A stretch of DNA of 64,000 nt, taken from positions 1,364,001-1,428,000 of the forward strand of contig NZ_AP012541.1 of assembly GCF_000829035.1 (NCBI RefSeq). Direction: 5' to 3'. Positions within the stretch are counted from its first letter, which is position 1, and each line of letters starts with the position of its first letter. This DNA comes from Lacticaseibacillus paracasei subsp. paracasei. GTDB taxonomy: Bacteria; Bacillota; Bacilli; Lactobacillales; Lactobacillaceae. Positions 1 through 8,455 of this stretch are shown here, piece after piece. Below the pieces are notes generated by a model. The model had not been told where the DNA came from. It did not search any database and saw only the letters and a list, made by a program, of their open reading frames with translations. The position numbers and the translations under genes are program-made.

Positions 1-957
1 AACTCTTTGGGTAAGCCGGTTATCACGGCTACACAAATGTTGGATTCCATGCAAGAAAACCCACGTCCTACCCGTGCCGAAGTAAACGACGTTGCCAATG
101 CCGTGTTTGATGGCACCGATGCAACGATGCTTTCTGGCGAATCTGCTAATGGTGACTATCCGGTTGAATCCGTTGCTGCAATGGCTCGGATTGACGAATA
201 CACCGAAGCAGCGATGATGGATCAGGATGCCTTCGCATTGAAGGAATACAGTAACAAGAACGTCACCGAAGCTGTTGGCCAAAGTGTTGCACACACGGCT
301 CGCAACTTAGGGGTTAAGACCATTGTTGCTGCGACCGAATCCGGCTACACTGCCCGCATGATTTCCAAGTATCGTCCGAAGGCTGACATTCTTGCCATTA
401 CCTTCAGCGAAAAGACCCAACGCGGCCTGATGGTCAACTGGGGCGTTTACCCAATCATTGCTGAAAAGCCTGCTAACACCGATGCTATGTTCGACTTGGC
501 AACCAAGAAGGCCCAAGACCTTGGCTTTGCTAAGGAAGGCGATCTGATCTTGATCACTGCCGGTGTTCCTGTTGGTGAATCTGGCACAACCAACGTGATG
601 AAGGTTCAACTCATTGGCTCCAAGCTGGTTCAAGGCTCAGGTGTCGGCGACGAATCCACGATTGGTAAGGCAGTCATCGCAAGCAATGCTCAAGAAGCTG
701 CTGCTAAGATGCAAAAGGGTGACATTCTGGTTGTTAAGACGACTGACAAAGATTATTTGCCAGCAATCGAAAAAGCAGCTGCCTTGGTTGTTGAAACCGG
801 TGGCTTGACCAGTCACGCAGCTGTTGTTGGTATTGCTATGGGTATCCCAGTTGTTGTTGGTGCTGAAAATGCTACCAGCGTCATCTCCGATGGCCAGATC
901 ATTACTGTTGACTCCCGTCGTGGGATCATCTACAAAGGTGCTACCAACGCCCTTTAA
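1..957 (+). CDS. pyk: Pyruvate kinase, C-terminal part (5' end outside window)
   Basis: This is the last 318 codons of pyruvate kinase, which converts phosphoenolpyruvate and ADP to pyruvate and ATP at the end of glycolysis. The reading frame is open from base 1, so the start lies upstream. The visible part begins in the catalytic barrel with the substrate-binding stretch [10 protein letters not shown] followed by PRPTRAEV, then the allosteric C domain. After that comes an extra domain of about 85 residues with [11 protein letters not shown], the phosphohistidine-like (PEP-utilizing) domain found in Bacillus and Lactobacillus pyruvate kinases but not in E. coli. A rho-independent terminator follows 30 bases after the stop. 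Identification is firm; only the N-terminus is missing. Confidence 0.97.
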   Translation, partial: NSLGKPVITATQMLDSMQENPRPTRAEVNDVANAVFDGTDATMLSGESANGDYPVESVAAMARIDEYTEAAMMDQDAFALKEYSNKNVTEAVGQSVAHTARNLGVKTIVAATESGYTARMISKYRPKADILAITFSEKTQRGLMVNWGVYPIIAEKPANTDAMFDLATKKAQDLGFAKEGDLILITAGVPVGESGTTNVMKVQLIGSKLVQGSGVGDESTIGKAVIASNAQEAAAKMQKGDILVVKTTDKDYLPAIEKAAALVVETGGLTSHAAVVGIAMGIPVVVGAENATSVISDGQIITVDSRRGIIYKGATNAL

Positions 958-984
958 TCTTCAAAATGACCTGTTAAAGGTTAG

Positions 985-1018
985 GAAAAACTCTCAAGGA
1001 AATTTGGGAGTTTTTTTC
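985..1018 (+). terminator. Terminator after pyk
   Basis: AAAAACTC and GAGTTTTT form a stem around a short loop and are followed by a run of seven T. It lies just downstream of the pyk stop and closes the glycolytic transcript before the next gene. Confidence 0.8.
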
Positions 1019-1180
1019 TTCCAAAAAAACAGTAGCGTTGCCTGTTTTGAGCAACTTACTGATAAATGTATGAGCAGAGGTCGTCAGGTGCGTGCGAGTG
1101 GCTTATAATAAGAAACAGTATGCAATCTCGTAAGCGATAACGCTGGCAGTTTGGTCAGCATCATGATGGAGGGAACACTT

Positions 1181-1642
1181 GTGGAGAGTTGGCTTTTTTT
1201 ACTAGGTATTTTAGCAATTGCAATTGTCGGCAAAAATAAAAGCCTGATAATTGGGGTCAGTGCTGTGATGGTTCTCAAGCTGATCCCGCAAACTCAAAAC
1301 TTTTTGAAATTGCTTCAGACGCAAGGGATCAATTGGGGCGTGACTGTGATTTCAGCCGCTATCATGGTGCCAATTGCAACGGGTGAGATCGGCTTTAAAG
1401 AGCTTCTTAATGTCATTAAAAGTCCGGCTGGCTGGATTGCGATCGGGTGCGGCGTTTTAGTCGCTGTTTTGTCGGCAAAGGGTGTCGGTCTGCTGGCAAT
1501 GAGCCCGGAAATGACTGTGGCATTGGTTTTTGGCACAATTATTGGCGTCGTGTTCTTAAAGGGCATTGCGGCTGGACCGGTGATCGCCAGTGGCCTCACC
1601 TATGTTATCTTGACCGTTTTTAATCTTGTTCCTGGACATTAA
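1181..1642 (+). CDS. UPF0756 (DUF441) small membrane protein
   Basis: A 153-residue very hydrophobic protein with four or five predicted membrane spans and almost no extracellular loops. The pattern ([21 protein letters not shown] near the start, the repeated [12 protein letters not shown], and [13 protein letters not shown] near the end) matches the UPF0756/DUF441 family common in Firmicutes, whose function is unknown. I chose the GTG at 1181 because GGAGGG ends seven bases upstream; ATGs at 1163 and 1166 lie within or before that site. It sits alone between the pyk terminator and cvfB, 39 bases upstream of cvfB, so the two may be co-transcribed. Membrane location is clear; any role is not. 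Confidence 0.85.
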   Translation: MESWLFLLGILAIAIVGKNKSLIIGVSAVMVLKLIPQTQNFLKLLQTQGINWGVTVISAAIMVPIATGEIGFKELLNVIKSPAGWIAIGCGVLVAVLSAKGVGLLAMSPEMTVALVFGTIIGVVFLKGIAAGPVIASGLTYVILTVFNLVPGH

Positions 1643-1681
1643 TGACCGGCAACTATGGCGCTGGTTTAAGGAGAAAAATAA

Positions 1682-2560
1682 ATGAATTTTAATGGCAGTA
1701 TTGTCACCGCACAAGTGACGGATCACAATGACACGGAAGTCTTTGCTCAGCATGATGGCGTCACTTTGGCCATTGATCGCAGTGAGTTGGCTGAACTTCC
1801 AGAAGTTGGCAGTGATGTTGAGGGTTTTGCCTATGAAAATAAGCAAGGGCAGGCTCGGTTAACCACAAAAGTTCCGACAGTTGGCCGCGACCATTACGCT
1901 TTTGCGAAAGTAGTCGAAGTGCGTAAGGATCTTGGGGTATTTGTGAACATCGGCTTACCAGACAAAGATATTGTGGTTAGTGAAGACCAGTTACCTGAAA
2001 TCAGCCGTTTATGGCCGCAAAAAGGCGATCAATTAATGGTTGCCTTAACAGTCGACAAAAAAGACCGGATGTGGGGCAATCTGGCTGATGAAAGTATCAT
2101 CCACGCGGTTGCAAATCGCGCGAAGCCTGAGCAGATGAATGCTGATGTTACTGCCACGGCTTATCGGTTGAAGATGGCTGGAACGCGTGTCTTGACCGAT
2201 GATTTTTATTTGGGTTTTATCCATCCAAGTGAGCGCGATGCTGAACCGCGACTTGGGCAAATTTTGCATGCTCGCGTGATCGGGGTTAGTGCCAATGGCG
2301 AGCTGAATTTGTCGCTAAAACCACGTGCCTATCAGGCCATCGGTGATGATGCTGGCATGATCTTGGCAGTTTTGCAGCATGATCCTTCAGGAAAAATTGC
2401 TTATACGGATAAGAGCGATCCTGAAGCGATTAAGCAAACCTTTGGCATCAGTAAAGGCGCCTTTAAGCGCGCACTGGGCCATTTGTTGAAGGCTGGCTTA
2501 GTGAAAGAGGAAGCTGGGTATACGATTTTGACGGCCGCAGCCAAGGCGTCTCGGGAGTAA
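1682..2560 (+). CDS. cvfB: CvfB/YitL family S1-domain RNA-binding protein
   Basis: 292 residues. The order of domains is that of CvfB: three S1-like RNA-binding barrels (roughly residues 1-65, 65-135, 140-215) followed by a winged-helix domain (about 220-290; GISKGAFKRALGHLLKAGLV). Characteristic pieces are KVVEVRKDLGVFVNIGLPDKDIV at the start of the second barrel and LNLSLKPRAYQ before the winged helix. In Staphylococcus CvfB affects virulence gene expression and binds RNA; in lactobacilli the role is not defined. AAGGAGA precedes the ATG. The stop is four bases before xerD, so the two genes form one unit. Confidence 0.9.
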   Translation: MNFNGSIVTAQVTDHNDTEVFAQHDGVTLAIDRSELAELPEVGSDVEGFAYENKQGQARLTTKVPTVGRDHYAFAKVVEVRKDLGVFVNIGLPDKDIVVSEDQLPEISRLWPQKGDQLMVALTVDKKDRMWGNLADESIIHAVANRAKPEQMNADVTATAYRLKMAGTRVLTDDFYLGFIHPSERDAEPRLGQILHARVIGVSANGELNLSLKPRAYQAIGDDAGMILAVLQHDPSGKIAYTDKSDPEAIKQTFGISKGAFKRALGHLLKAGLVKEEAGYTILTAAAKASRE

Positions 2561-2564
2561 CATC

Positions 2565-3446
2565 ATGCATGGGTTGATCGCGGATTTTATTCATTATCTA
2601 AATGTTGAACGCGGATTGGCAAAAGCCACCCAAACTAGCTATCAGCAGGATTTGATCACTTTTTCGGCTTGGCTAGCGGCCCGAAAAAGAAGGACATTTC
2701 CTGAGGAGTTCGGTACCATCCAGTCCTTTTTAAAGGAGCAGAATGCCACCAAGGCACCTGCTTCAGTTAGCCGCATGATTTCTGCTTTACGCAAGTTTTA
2801 TCGGTTTTTATTGCGTGAAGGGGCAATTTCAGCTGATCCAATGACCAAGATTGACACCCCAAAACGTGCCCAACATTTACCAGCAACGTTGTCGAGTCAA
2901 GAAGTCGATGCTTTGATGGCCAAACCAGATACCGACAAGCCATTGGGATTACGTGATCGCGCTATTTTTGAGTTGATGTATGCCACTGGGTTACGGGTTT
3001 CAGAAGTTGTTGATTTACGTCTTGATCAATTGCATTTGGCAATGAATCTACTTCAAGTGACTGGTAAAGGAGACAAAGAACGACTGGTTCCCATTAGTCC
3101 GCAAGCCACACAATGGGTGGATCGCTATCTGCAAGAGGCCAGACCCAAATTACTCAAACGAGTACAACCTAAAAACGTTTTTGTCAATTTTCACGGTGGC
3201 CCAATGACTCGCCAAGGGATCTGGAAGAACCTCAAAGCATATATTGCAAGTATCGGCATTGAAAAAGATGTCACACCGCATACTCTTCGTCACAGCTTTG
3301 CGACAAGGTTGCTCGAAAACGGTGCTGACCTGCGCGTGGTTCAAGAACTACTCGGCCACAGCGACATCAGCACGACCCAGATTTACACCCATTTAAGCAA
3401 TCAACATCTGGTTGCGGTCTATCATAAAACGCATCCGCGCGGGTAG
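2565..3446 (+). CDS. xerD: Tyrosine recombinase XerD
   Basis: 293 residues, the usual XerD length. The N-terminal SAM-like DNA-binding domain covers about 1-95 and the catalytic domain about 105-290. All active-site elements are present: Arg in TGLRVSEVVDL, the HTLRHSFAT box, His in LLGHSDISTTQ and the nucleophile in QIYTHL. XerD works with XerC at dif to resolve chromosome dimers at the septum. Both partners and a dif-like site are in this window (xerC at 35.6 kb, dif at 52.6 kb). It starts four bases after cvfB with only a weak GGGAG site. I call it XerD rather than XerC from its position before the ribT-scpAB block and from sequence flavour; the XerC/XerD split is the least certain part. 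Confidence 0.92.
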   Translation: MHGLIADFIHYLNVERGLAKATQTSYQQDLITFSAWLAARKRRTFPEEFGTIQSFLKEQNATKAPASVSRMISALRKFYRFLLREGAISADPMTKIDTPKRAQHLPATLSSQEVDALMAKPDTDKPLGLRDRAIFELMYATGLRVSEVVDLRLDQLHLAMNLLQVTGKGDKERLVPISPQATQWVDRYLQEARPKLLKRVQPKNVFVNFHGGPMTRQGIWKNLKAYIASIGIEKDVTPHTLRHSFATRLLENGADLRVVQELLGHSDISTTQIYTHLSNQHLVAVYHKTHPRG

Positions 3447-3700
3447 CTATTTTGACAGGGTGTTCCTTTCTAAGAATATGTTTGATGACTAAGAGATTGT
3501 GGCCATCAGCATTGCCATGGGCAGTCTAGCTCGAATACTAAGATAGAAAGCAGAGCGTTGGCGGAGCCAAATCGGACAATAGAATTAAACTTGATTAGCG
3601 TAGAACCGAGAAAAGCTTGACACATACGTTCACGCTCTGCCCTTTGCTACTGCCGCGTTTCTATGATAGAGTGTTACGAGAGTATCTCTTGGAGGCAAAC

Positions 3701-4087
3701 ATGCTGGTTAAATACAAAAACGACTATGAGAAGATCGCGATGGGATTGTTGTCTTTTATTCCGGATCTGAAAGATGTCGGGCATTTAAAGACAGAACTCA
3801 AGATGTACACCGAAGATGATTCCCATGCGTTGTATCTATACAAACATAAGAATGATTTTGTTGGTGTCGTTGGCATTGAACTAAGTGCTGACTTTGTTTT
3901 GGTGCGGCATTTAAGCTTTTCACCTAATTTTCGTGACCAAGCAACGGCATTTGCCGCGTTGACTGAACTGACTGAACTTTTCCCAAACAAGAAATTGATG
4001 GGTGCCCTTGAACATGCACCGCTAATCGCCGCCTTTAACAAGTTTCGAAAAGAGGATGACCATGGCACTGACACTCGTGCTGAATGA
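3701..4087 (+). CDS. ribT: RibT-like GNAT-family protein
   Basis: A 128-residue protein like RibT, the small acetyltransferase-fold protein encoded at the end of the riboflavin operon in Bacillus and found upstream of scpA in many Firmicutes. The N-terminus MLVKYKNDYEKIAMGLLSFIPDLK and the central LYLYKHKNDFVGVVGIE are typical. The open frame extends upstream to 3617, but the ATG at 3701 has a strong GGAGG nine bases before it. No riboflavin synthesis genes are nearby, so its link to flavin metabolism is by family only. It overlaps scpA by 26 bases, which suggests tight co-expression. Its substrate is unknown. Confidence 0.82.
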   Translation: MLVKYKNDYEKIAMGLLSFIPDLKDVGHLKTELKMYTEDDSHALYLYKHKNDFVGVVGIELSADFVLVRHLSFSPNFRDQATAFAALTELTELFPNKKLMGALEHAPLIAAFNKFRKEDDHGTDTRAE

Positions 4088-4787
4088 CTTCTCCGGACCG
4101 TTAGACTTGCTTTGGCACTTGATTCGGACGAATGAAGTTGACATTTACGACATTCCGATCGCTGAGATCACCGCTCAATACCTAGATTACCTGCATCAAA
4201 TGCAGGATCTGGCGCTGGACGTGGCCGGCGATTATTTTGTCATGGCCGCTAATTTGATGGTCTTGAAAAGTCGCCTTTTGTTGCCGCAACCTGAACCCGA
4301 AACGATGGCTCCTGATGAGGCGCCAGATCCACGAGCAGATTTAGTGGCACAATTATTGACCTATCAAGTCTACCAAGAAGCGGCAAAGGATTTGAAAGCA
4401 CGCGAGGCTAAACGCGCACAAGCCTATGCCAAGCCAACCACATTGCCAGACGCCAAAATGGCTGTGCCACTTGCGCCAGGTTCGGTGAAATTAGTTGATT
4501 TACAAGCGGCCATGGCGCGTGTGATGAAGGCACAACAAGCCACTCGCCAAACCATTGCCCACATTGAAACCGAACCTGTATCCGTTGAAAAACGAATCGG
4601 CGAAGTGCTACAGACATTGCAAAAAGGCGGGCAATGTCTCTTTGCTGATTTACTGTCGGTTCAGTCGGTTGAGCAGGTTGTGACGACTTTTCTGGCTTTA
4701 CTTGAATTGATGAAAAATGATCAGGTTATTTGTGAACAAGAGGCGCCTTTTGATCCAATCACAGTGAACTTGAAGGAGGCTGCTTAA
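4062..4787 (+). CDS. scpA: Segregation and condensation protein A
   Basis: 241 residues. ScpA is the kleisin that bridges SMC heads and, with ScpB, makes the bacterial condensin needed for chromosome segregation. The N-terminal domain carries the diagnostic FSGPLDLLWHLIRTNEVDIYDIPI; the C-terminal winged-helix half binds SMC. The start at 4062 is preferred to the ATG at 4056 because AAAGAGG lies seven bases before it. The gene overlaps ribT upstream, and its stop TAA overlaps the scpB ATG by one base (TAATG), a sign of translational coupling that keeps the ScpA:ScpB ratio fixed. Confidence 0.96.
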   Translation: MALTLVLNDFSGPLDLLWHLIRTNEVDIYDIPIAEITAQYLDYLHQMQDLALDVAGDYFVMAANLMVLKSRLLLPQPEPETMAPDEAPDPRADLVAQLLTYQVYQEAAKDLKAREAKRAQAYAKPTTLPDAKMAVPLAPGSVKLVDLQAAMARVMKAQQATRQTIAHIETEPVSVEKRIGEVLQTLQKGGQCLFADLLSVQSVEQVVTTFLALLELMKNDQVICEQEAPFDPITVNLKEAA

Positions 4788-5407
4788 TGGAGCCAGCACT
4801 AGAAGCAATCCTTTACACAGCTGGCGAAAGCGGCGTGACGCTGGGTGAGCTGGCCGGCATTTTAGAAATCAGCGAAAGCGCGATGCGACAGCAATTAGAC
4901 GCGTATCGACAACGGCTGGCTGCTGATGATCAGCGTGGCCTGCAATTGCAGCAGTTTGCGGACCGGTATTATTTACTGACCAAACCAGCGTACGCACCTG
5001 CAATCAAGAAATATTTTGCTGGGCCGCCAGCTGCGGGATTATCGCAGGCTGCGTTAGAAGTGCTCGCGATTATCGCGTACCAGCAACCGATTACCCGGAT
5101 TGAAATTGACGAAATTCGCGGTGTTCAAAGCTCAGGTGCATTAACTACCTTGGCTGCGCGACAACTCATCAAAGAGGCAGGCCGAAAAGAAGCCCCTGGT
5201 CGACCAATTTTATATGCGACAACTCAGTTTTTCCTTGACTATTTTGGGTTGAACCGCCTTGCTGATTTACCACCGCTAGCTGATGCGCCTGCCGATACAG
5301 GTGAGGTTGATTTGTTTACGGCATTTCGGCACGATGATGATCAAGAGGAAGCTACTATAGACGAAAAGAAAATGGAGCAAAATCAACAACATGACAACCA
5401 AAACTGA
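4787..5407 (+). CDS. scpB: Segregation and condensation protein B
   Basis: 206 residues with two winged-helix domains (about 1-80 and 85-165). The stretch GLSQAALEVLAIIAYQQPITRIEIDEIRGVQ is the family hallmark. ScpB dimers bind the middle of ScpA and regulate SMC-ScpA loading. The last 40 residues are acidic and low in complexity (DDDQEEATIDEKKMEQNQQ), likely disordered. It is coupled to scpA at its start and overlaps rluB by 17 bases at its end, so the ribT-scpA-scpB-rluB run has no intergenic space. Confidence 0.96.
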   Translation: MEPALEAILYTAGESGVTLGELAGILEISESAMRQQLDAYRQRLAADDQRGLQLQQFADRYYLLTKPAYAPAIKKYFAGPPAAGLSQAALEVLAIIAYQQPITRIEIDEIRGVQSSGALTTLAARQLIKEAGRKEAPGRPILYATTQFFLDYFGLNRLADLPPLADAPADTGEVDLFTAFRHDDDQEEATIDEKKMEQNQQHDNQN

Positions 5408-6134
5408 ACGGCTTCAAAAAATTATCGCAAATGCCGGTATTGCTTCGCGTCGACATGCGGAAACGTTGATTGCAACTGGCCATGTCAAAGTTAATGGCCA
5501 AATTGAAACTGAAATGGGCATCAAGATTGGTCCGCATGATGAAGTCGAAGTGGATGGCGTGCCGATTGGCAAAGAGGCTAAGCGCTACTTTCTCTTTTAT
5601 AAACCGCGCGGCGTGATTAGTGCTGTTCAAGATAATAAGGGACGTGATGTCGTCACCGATTACTTTAAGGATATTACTGAGCGTCTTTATCCAGTTGGCC
5701 GATTAGATTACGATACAAGCGGCTTACTTGTGATGACAAACGATGGCGATTTAGCCAACCATTTGATGCATCCACGTTACGCGCTTGAGAAAAAATATGT
5801 AGCCAAGGTTCAAGGTGTACCGAATCGACCTGCCTTGGCTCCGCTCAAAACAGGTGTCGAGGTTGATGGCAAGATGACTGCGCCTGCTAAAGTAGACATT
5901 ATCTCGACTGATAAGGCTAAAAAAACGGCGATCGTATCTTTGACCATTCATCAAGGCATGAATCATCAGGTTAAAAAGATGTTTAAAGCAGTCGGCTTCC
6001 CAGTTCTAAAACTATCTCGGGAAGCGTATGGCAACTTAACTTTGGTGGGGTTACAGCCAGGTGAACATCGGCCAATCAAGCCGCAAGAACTGCAAGCCTT
6101 GCGAAAACTAGCGGGTGAATCGGAAAATAAGTAG
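5391..6134 (+). CDS. rluB: 23S rRNA pseudouridine synthase B
   Basis: 247 residues. An S4 RNA-binding domain (residues 4-60, RLQKIIANAGIASRRHAETLI) is followed by the pseudouridine synthase domain with the catalytic motif GRLDYDTSGLLVMTNDG, whose first Asp is the nucleophile. RluB-family enzymes modify helix 89 of 23S rRNA (position 2605 in E. coli numbering). The start ATG lies inside scpB and has only a distant GGAG, so translation probably depends on ribosomes finishing scpB. The scpA-scpB-rluB order is conserved in Firmicutes. Confidence 0.94.
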   Translation: MTTKTERLQKIIANAGIASRRHAETLIATGHVKVNGQIETEMGIKIGPHDEVEVDGVPIGKEAKRYFLFYKPRGVISAVQDNKGRDVVTDYFKDITERLYPVGRLDYDTSGLLVMTNDGDLANHLMHPRYALEKKYVAKVQGVPNRPALAPLKTGVEVDGKMTAPAKVDIISTDKAKKTAIVSLTIHQGMNHQVKKMFKAVGFPVLKLSREAYGNLTLVGLQPGEHRPIKPQELQALRKLAGESENK

Positions 6135-6144
6135 TTGGTGAAAT

Positions 6145-6173
6145 TGTTAACGTTTTCAGTGCAAACGCTTGAA
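6145..6173 (+). promoter_or_regulatory. Tandem cre-like (CcpA) sites upstream of ribU
   Basis: Two back-to-back matches to the catabolite-responsive element TGNAANCGNWNNCA: TGTTAACGTTTTCA at 6145-6158 and TGCAAACGCTTGAA at 6160-6173, each with one mismatch. A possible -35 (TTGCTA, 6188-6193) and an AT-rich -10 region near 6210 follow, so CcpA bound here would sit upstream of the ribU promoter. The match is seen in the sequence; use by CcpA is inference. Confidence 0.45.
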
Positions 6174-6224
6174 CTTTTCCGGTGCCTTTGCTAAAGTAAA
6201 GCTGTTAATTAAATAATCTTGGTT

Positions 6225-6340
6225 CGTCTTCAGGGCAGGGTGCAATTCCCGACCGGCGGTATAGTCCGCGACCCGCTTATGCGGTGGAACCGGTGTGACT
6301 CCGGTACCGATAGTGATAGTCTAGATGGAAGAAGATGGGG
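6225..6340 (+). ncRNA. FMN riboswitch (RFN element)
   Basis: The region holds the conserved RFN blocks in order: TCTTCAGGGCAGGGTGCAA, TTCCCGACCGGCGGTATAG, a variable stem, GTGACTCCGGTACCGATAG, and the closing AGAAGATGG that pairs with the first block. FMN binding normally favours a downstream terminator, and one is present at 6364-6400, so excess FMN should switch ribU off. The aptamer is textbook-like and identification is firm. Confidence 0.95.
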
Positions 6341-6363
6341 CTTTTTTGAATCTACATTCAATC

Positions 6364-6400
6364 AAGACCTATTCCCCCTGAAGGAGGAATAGGTCTTTTT
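6364..6400 (+). terminator. Riboswitch-controlled terminator before ribU
   Basis: AAGACCTATTCC and GGAATAGGTCTT form a perfect 12-bp stem followed by T residues. It lies between the FMN aptamer and the ribU ribosome binding site, so it is the likely expression platform of the riboswitch. Confidence 0.88.
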
Positions 6401-6436
6401 AAGTTCCGGAAGACGGCCTCACGGAGGTAATGCTTT

Positions 6437-7015
6437 ATGGCAAGTAGTTCCAAGGTTCACCGTTTGGTTGGTATCGCGTTGTTAGCGGCGATCGGGTATG
6501 TTTTGATGATGTTTTCATTTCCGATCATTCCTGCTTTCCCGTTCCTGAAGCTTGATCTATCAGATCTGGTTGTTTTGCTTGGTGGGTTATTATATGGCCC
6601 GGCTGGCGGGATCGGCGTTGCATTTATCCGGAGTCTTGTGCATTTTGCTTTAACAGGCGGCGGGGTCGTCAATTTAATTGGTGATCTGGCAGCTTTCATT
6701 GCGAGCGTTGGGTTCCTGCTTCCAGTTGTTTACACGATTCGTGGCAAGCACAGCTTGTTGCGGCAAATTGAAGGTCTGGTACTAGGTACCGCAAGCCTGA
6801 CAGTTGTCATGAGTGTGCTCAATTGGCTGGTGATCACGCCGATGTACATGGCGGTCTTCAATTTTAACCTTGGTATGTCGCTGACGCGTTACGTTTTAAT
6901 CGGCGTTGTACCATTCAACTTAATTAAAGGAATTGTGGTCTCGGTTGCATTCTTCGCGATCGCCAAGGCCTTGGCACCGTGGTTAGCTCGGCGTGAGATT
7001 CAACCTAGTCATTAA
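6437..7015 (+). CDS. ribU: Riboflavin ECF transporter substrate-binding protein RibU
   Basis: 192 residues and about six membrane helices. It is the S-component that binds riboflavin in the membrane and hands it to the shared ECF ATPase/T-protein module, which is not in this window. Typical pieces are LSDLVVLLGGLLYGPAGGIGVAFIRSLVHF and the C-terminal FNLIKGIVVS. ACGGAGG lies eight bases before the ATG. The FMN riboswitch and terminator directly upstream confirm the substrate and give feedback control. Since only ribT, and no rib biosynthesis gene, is visible, import may be the main riboflavin source; that is inference. Confidence 0.95.
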   Translation: MASSSKVHRLVGIALLAAIGYVLMMFSFPIIPAFPFLKLDLSDLVVLLGGLLYGPAGGIGVAFIRSLVHFALTGGGVVNLIGDLAAFIASVGFLLPVVYTIRGKHSLLRQIEGLVLGTASLTVVMSVLNWLVITPMYMAVFNFNLGMSLTRYVLIGVVPFNLIKGIVVSVAFFAIAKALAPWLARREIQPSH

Positions 7016-7034
7016 TGATTTGATCAATCAACTA

Positions 7035-7073
7035 AAAAACATCCGTCAGCTTTGTTAAGCGACGGATGTTTTT
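7035..7073. terminator. Terminator between ribU and the ferredoxin gene
   Basis: AAACATCCGTC and GACGGATGTTT form a stem with A residues on the left and T residues on the right, so it can work for ribU on + and for the convergent ferredoxin gene on -. Confidence 0.85.
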
Positions 7074-7151
7074 CTTTAGCGTAAAATCGATTGTCTTGCG
7101 ACGAATCACGTCAATCTTCCTATTGGTTCGCGTAATCTGAAACTATAGCAG

Positions 7152-7409
7152 TTAAGCTTTCCCCGTCTCGGAAAACGGGCGCGCGTTGAACGGTTGATTG
7201 CTACGTTTGATAGCGTGGGTCGGGCAGCGTTGGTAGGCCAATCGAAAGTCGATCGTGGCCTGATCATTTAAAGGCTCAGTGCCGGTGTTGCGATCTGGTT
7301 TATAATAAGCAATGCCAGCTTGATCGTAATCAAAAAGGGCAGGTGCCAACATCTGACACAAGCCGCAAGCAATACACTCTGGACGTTCTACTCTGCCATA
7401 TAAAGCCAT
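7152..7409 (-). CDS. fer: Ferredoxin, single 4Fe-4S cluster type
   Basis: 85 residues, close to Bacillus Fer. Three cysteines occur in PECIACGLC and a fourth in RCPTHAI, enough for one [4Fe-4S] cluster. A low-potential electron carrier in the cytoplasm; the partner here is unknown. The ATG at 7409 has AAAGGAG seven bases upstream, better than the TTG at 7415. In Bacillus fer lies next to ypbB and recQ, and the same neighbours are seen here, divergently arranged. Confidence 0.92.
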   Translation of the reverse strand: MALYGRVERPECIACGLCQMLAPALFDYDQAGIAYYKPDRNTGTEPLNDQATIDFRLAYQRCPTHAIKRSNQPFNARPFSETGKA

Positions 7410-7474
7410 ATTCAAACTCCTTTATACGATACATAACACTTAAACAGCAATGTTGAGAAATGAGGTGACAAGCT

Positions 7475-8455
7475 TTGCTGACCGATTTTGTGATTCAATT
7501 TTTCAGTGAGCAGCCGCGGCGTGAGCGGGCTGTTTTTGGACTCTTAACTGGTAAGCAGACCATTTCAATCCTTTACGCCGCCTTGATTCACCAACAACTG
7601 CAATGGTTGCATCTTTATCCAAGTCTGTCAAAAGAAGCTTTTTCAGCGGCCATCACGACGTTGAAAGTGCAAAGAATGCTGCGTGAAACTGAAACCGGCT
7701 TGATTTTAACGGAAAAAGGGCAGCATCTCAAGCAAGCAGCAGTTACCCAGTTACCGTTACCGACACATTATCAACCGTGGATGAACTTACCGGTGTTTGC
7801 ACCGCGGTTCTTCTTAGGCGTGCAAGTGCTTTCTGAGGCGAGTTATGCGAACCGTGCTTATCAACCAATAAGTGTTAATTGGGCGACACAGCAAGTTGTG
7901 AAGCAGTGGTATCAGCAGGTCGATCATCGAGCTGCCGTTACAACATTAAGCAACCTTTTTCAAGGACTGCCGACTGAATTAGCTGACACGTTAGCGGCTA
8001 ACATGATTGGCCATGACTACGCTGGACAACTGATGCCAGCAACATTGCAGGCTCACTTTGAACGACTCGATGCGCTAGCGGCACTGGTTCAGCAGCTCGC
8101 TAATACTAGGAGTATGTGGACGGCGTTGTGGGGCGGACCCCGCGATTTCGTTTCGCGACCGGCGCAGCAGACCTTGGCGCAAGCACGCGCTGGCATGGCG
8201 TTGCCAACAATTGCTCATCGCAGCCACCGTAAGCAAAGCACGATTAATGAACATCTGTTGCTCGCGGCAATTATGGGTGAAACGTTGCCGATTGAGCATT
8301 TGGTGCCGCTTAAAATTCACCGTGCACTTGATCGGGTGACGCAAATCTACGATCATCAGGCATTGTTGGCAGCCATTCCTGGAAGTACTTTTTTTCAGAT
8401 TCGATTGTTCCAGATTCTAAGTTTTCAAGGGAGGTGGCCGCGTGTCACAACTTGA
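7475..8455 (+). CDS. YpbB-like helix-turn-helix protein
   Basis: 326 residues. The N-terminal region (about 1-90) includes VFGLLTGKQTISILYAALIHQQLQWLHLYP, the conserved start of the YpbB family, and there is a second helix-turn-helix-like piece near 265-300. Function is not established; the gene almost always lies directly before recQ, which hints at DNA metabolism. It starts with TTG, with GAGGTG seven bases upstream. The end overlaps recQ by 14 bases, so the two are coupled. Confidence 0.78.
   Translation: MLTDFVIQFFSEQPRRERAVFGLLTGKQTISILYAALIHQQLQWLHLYPSLSKEAFSAAITTLKVQRMLRETETGLILTEKGQHLKQAAVTQLPLPTHYQPWMNLPVFAPRFFLGVQVLSEASYANRAYQPISVNWATQQVVKQWYQQVDHRAAVTTLSNLFQGLPTELADTLAANMIGHDYAGQLMPATLQAHFERLDALAALVQQLANTRSMWTALWGGPRDFVSRPAQQTLAQARAGMALPTIAHRSHRKQSTINEHLLLAAIMGETLPIEHLVPLKIHRALDRVTQIYDHQALLAAIPGSTFFQIRLFQILSFQGRWPRVTT

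Noticed and set aside
307..633. Minus-strand open frame opposite pyk
   Set aside because: Shadow of pyk; no ribosome site and codon pattern follows the + strand gene. The same applies to the many frames opposite parC, pflB, topA and dprA.
3447..3700. Inverted pair GCAGAGCG/CGCTCTGC (3550 and 3633) before ribT as a regulatory element
   Set aside because: Only eight bases, far apart, no terminator or promoter fits around it; likely chance.
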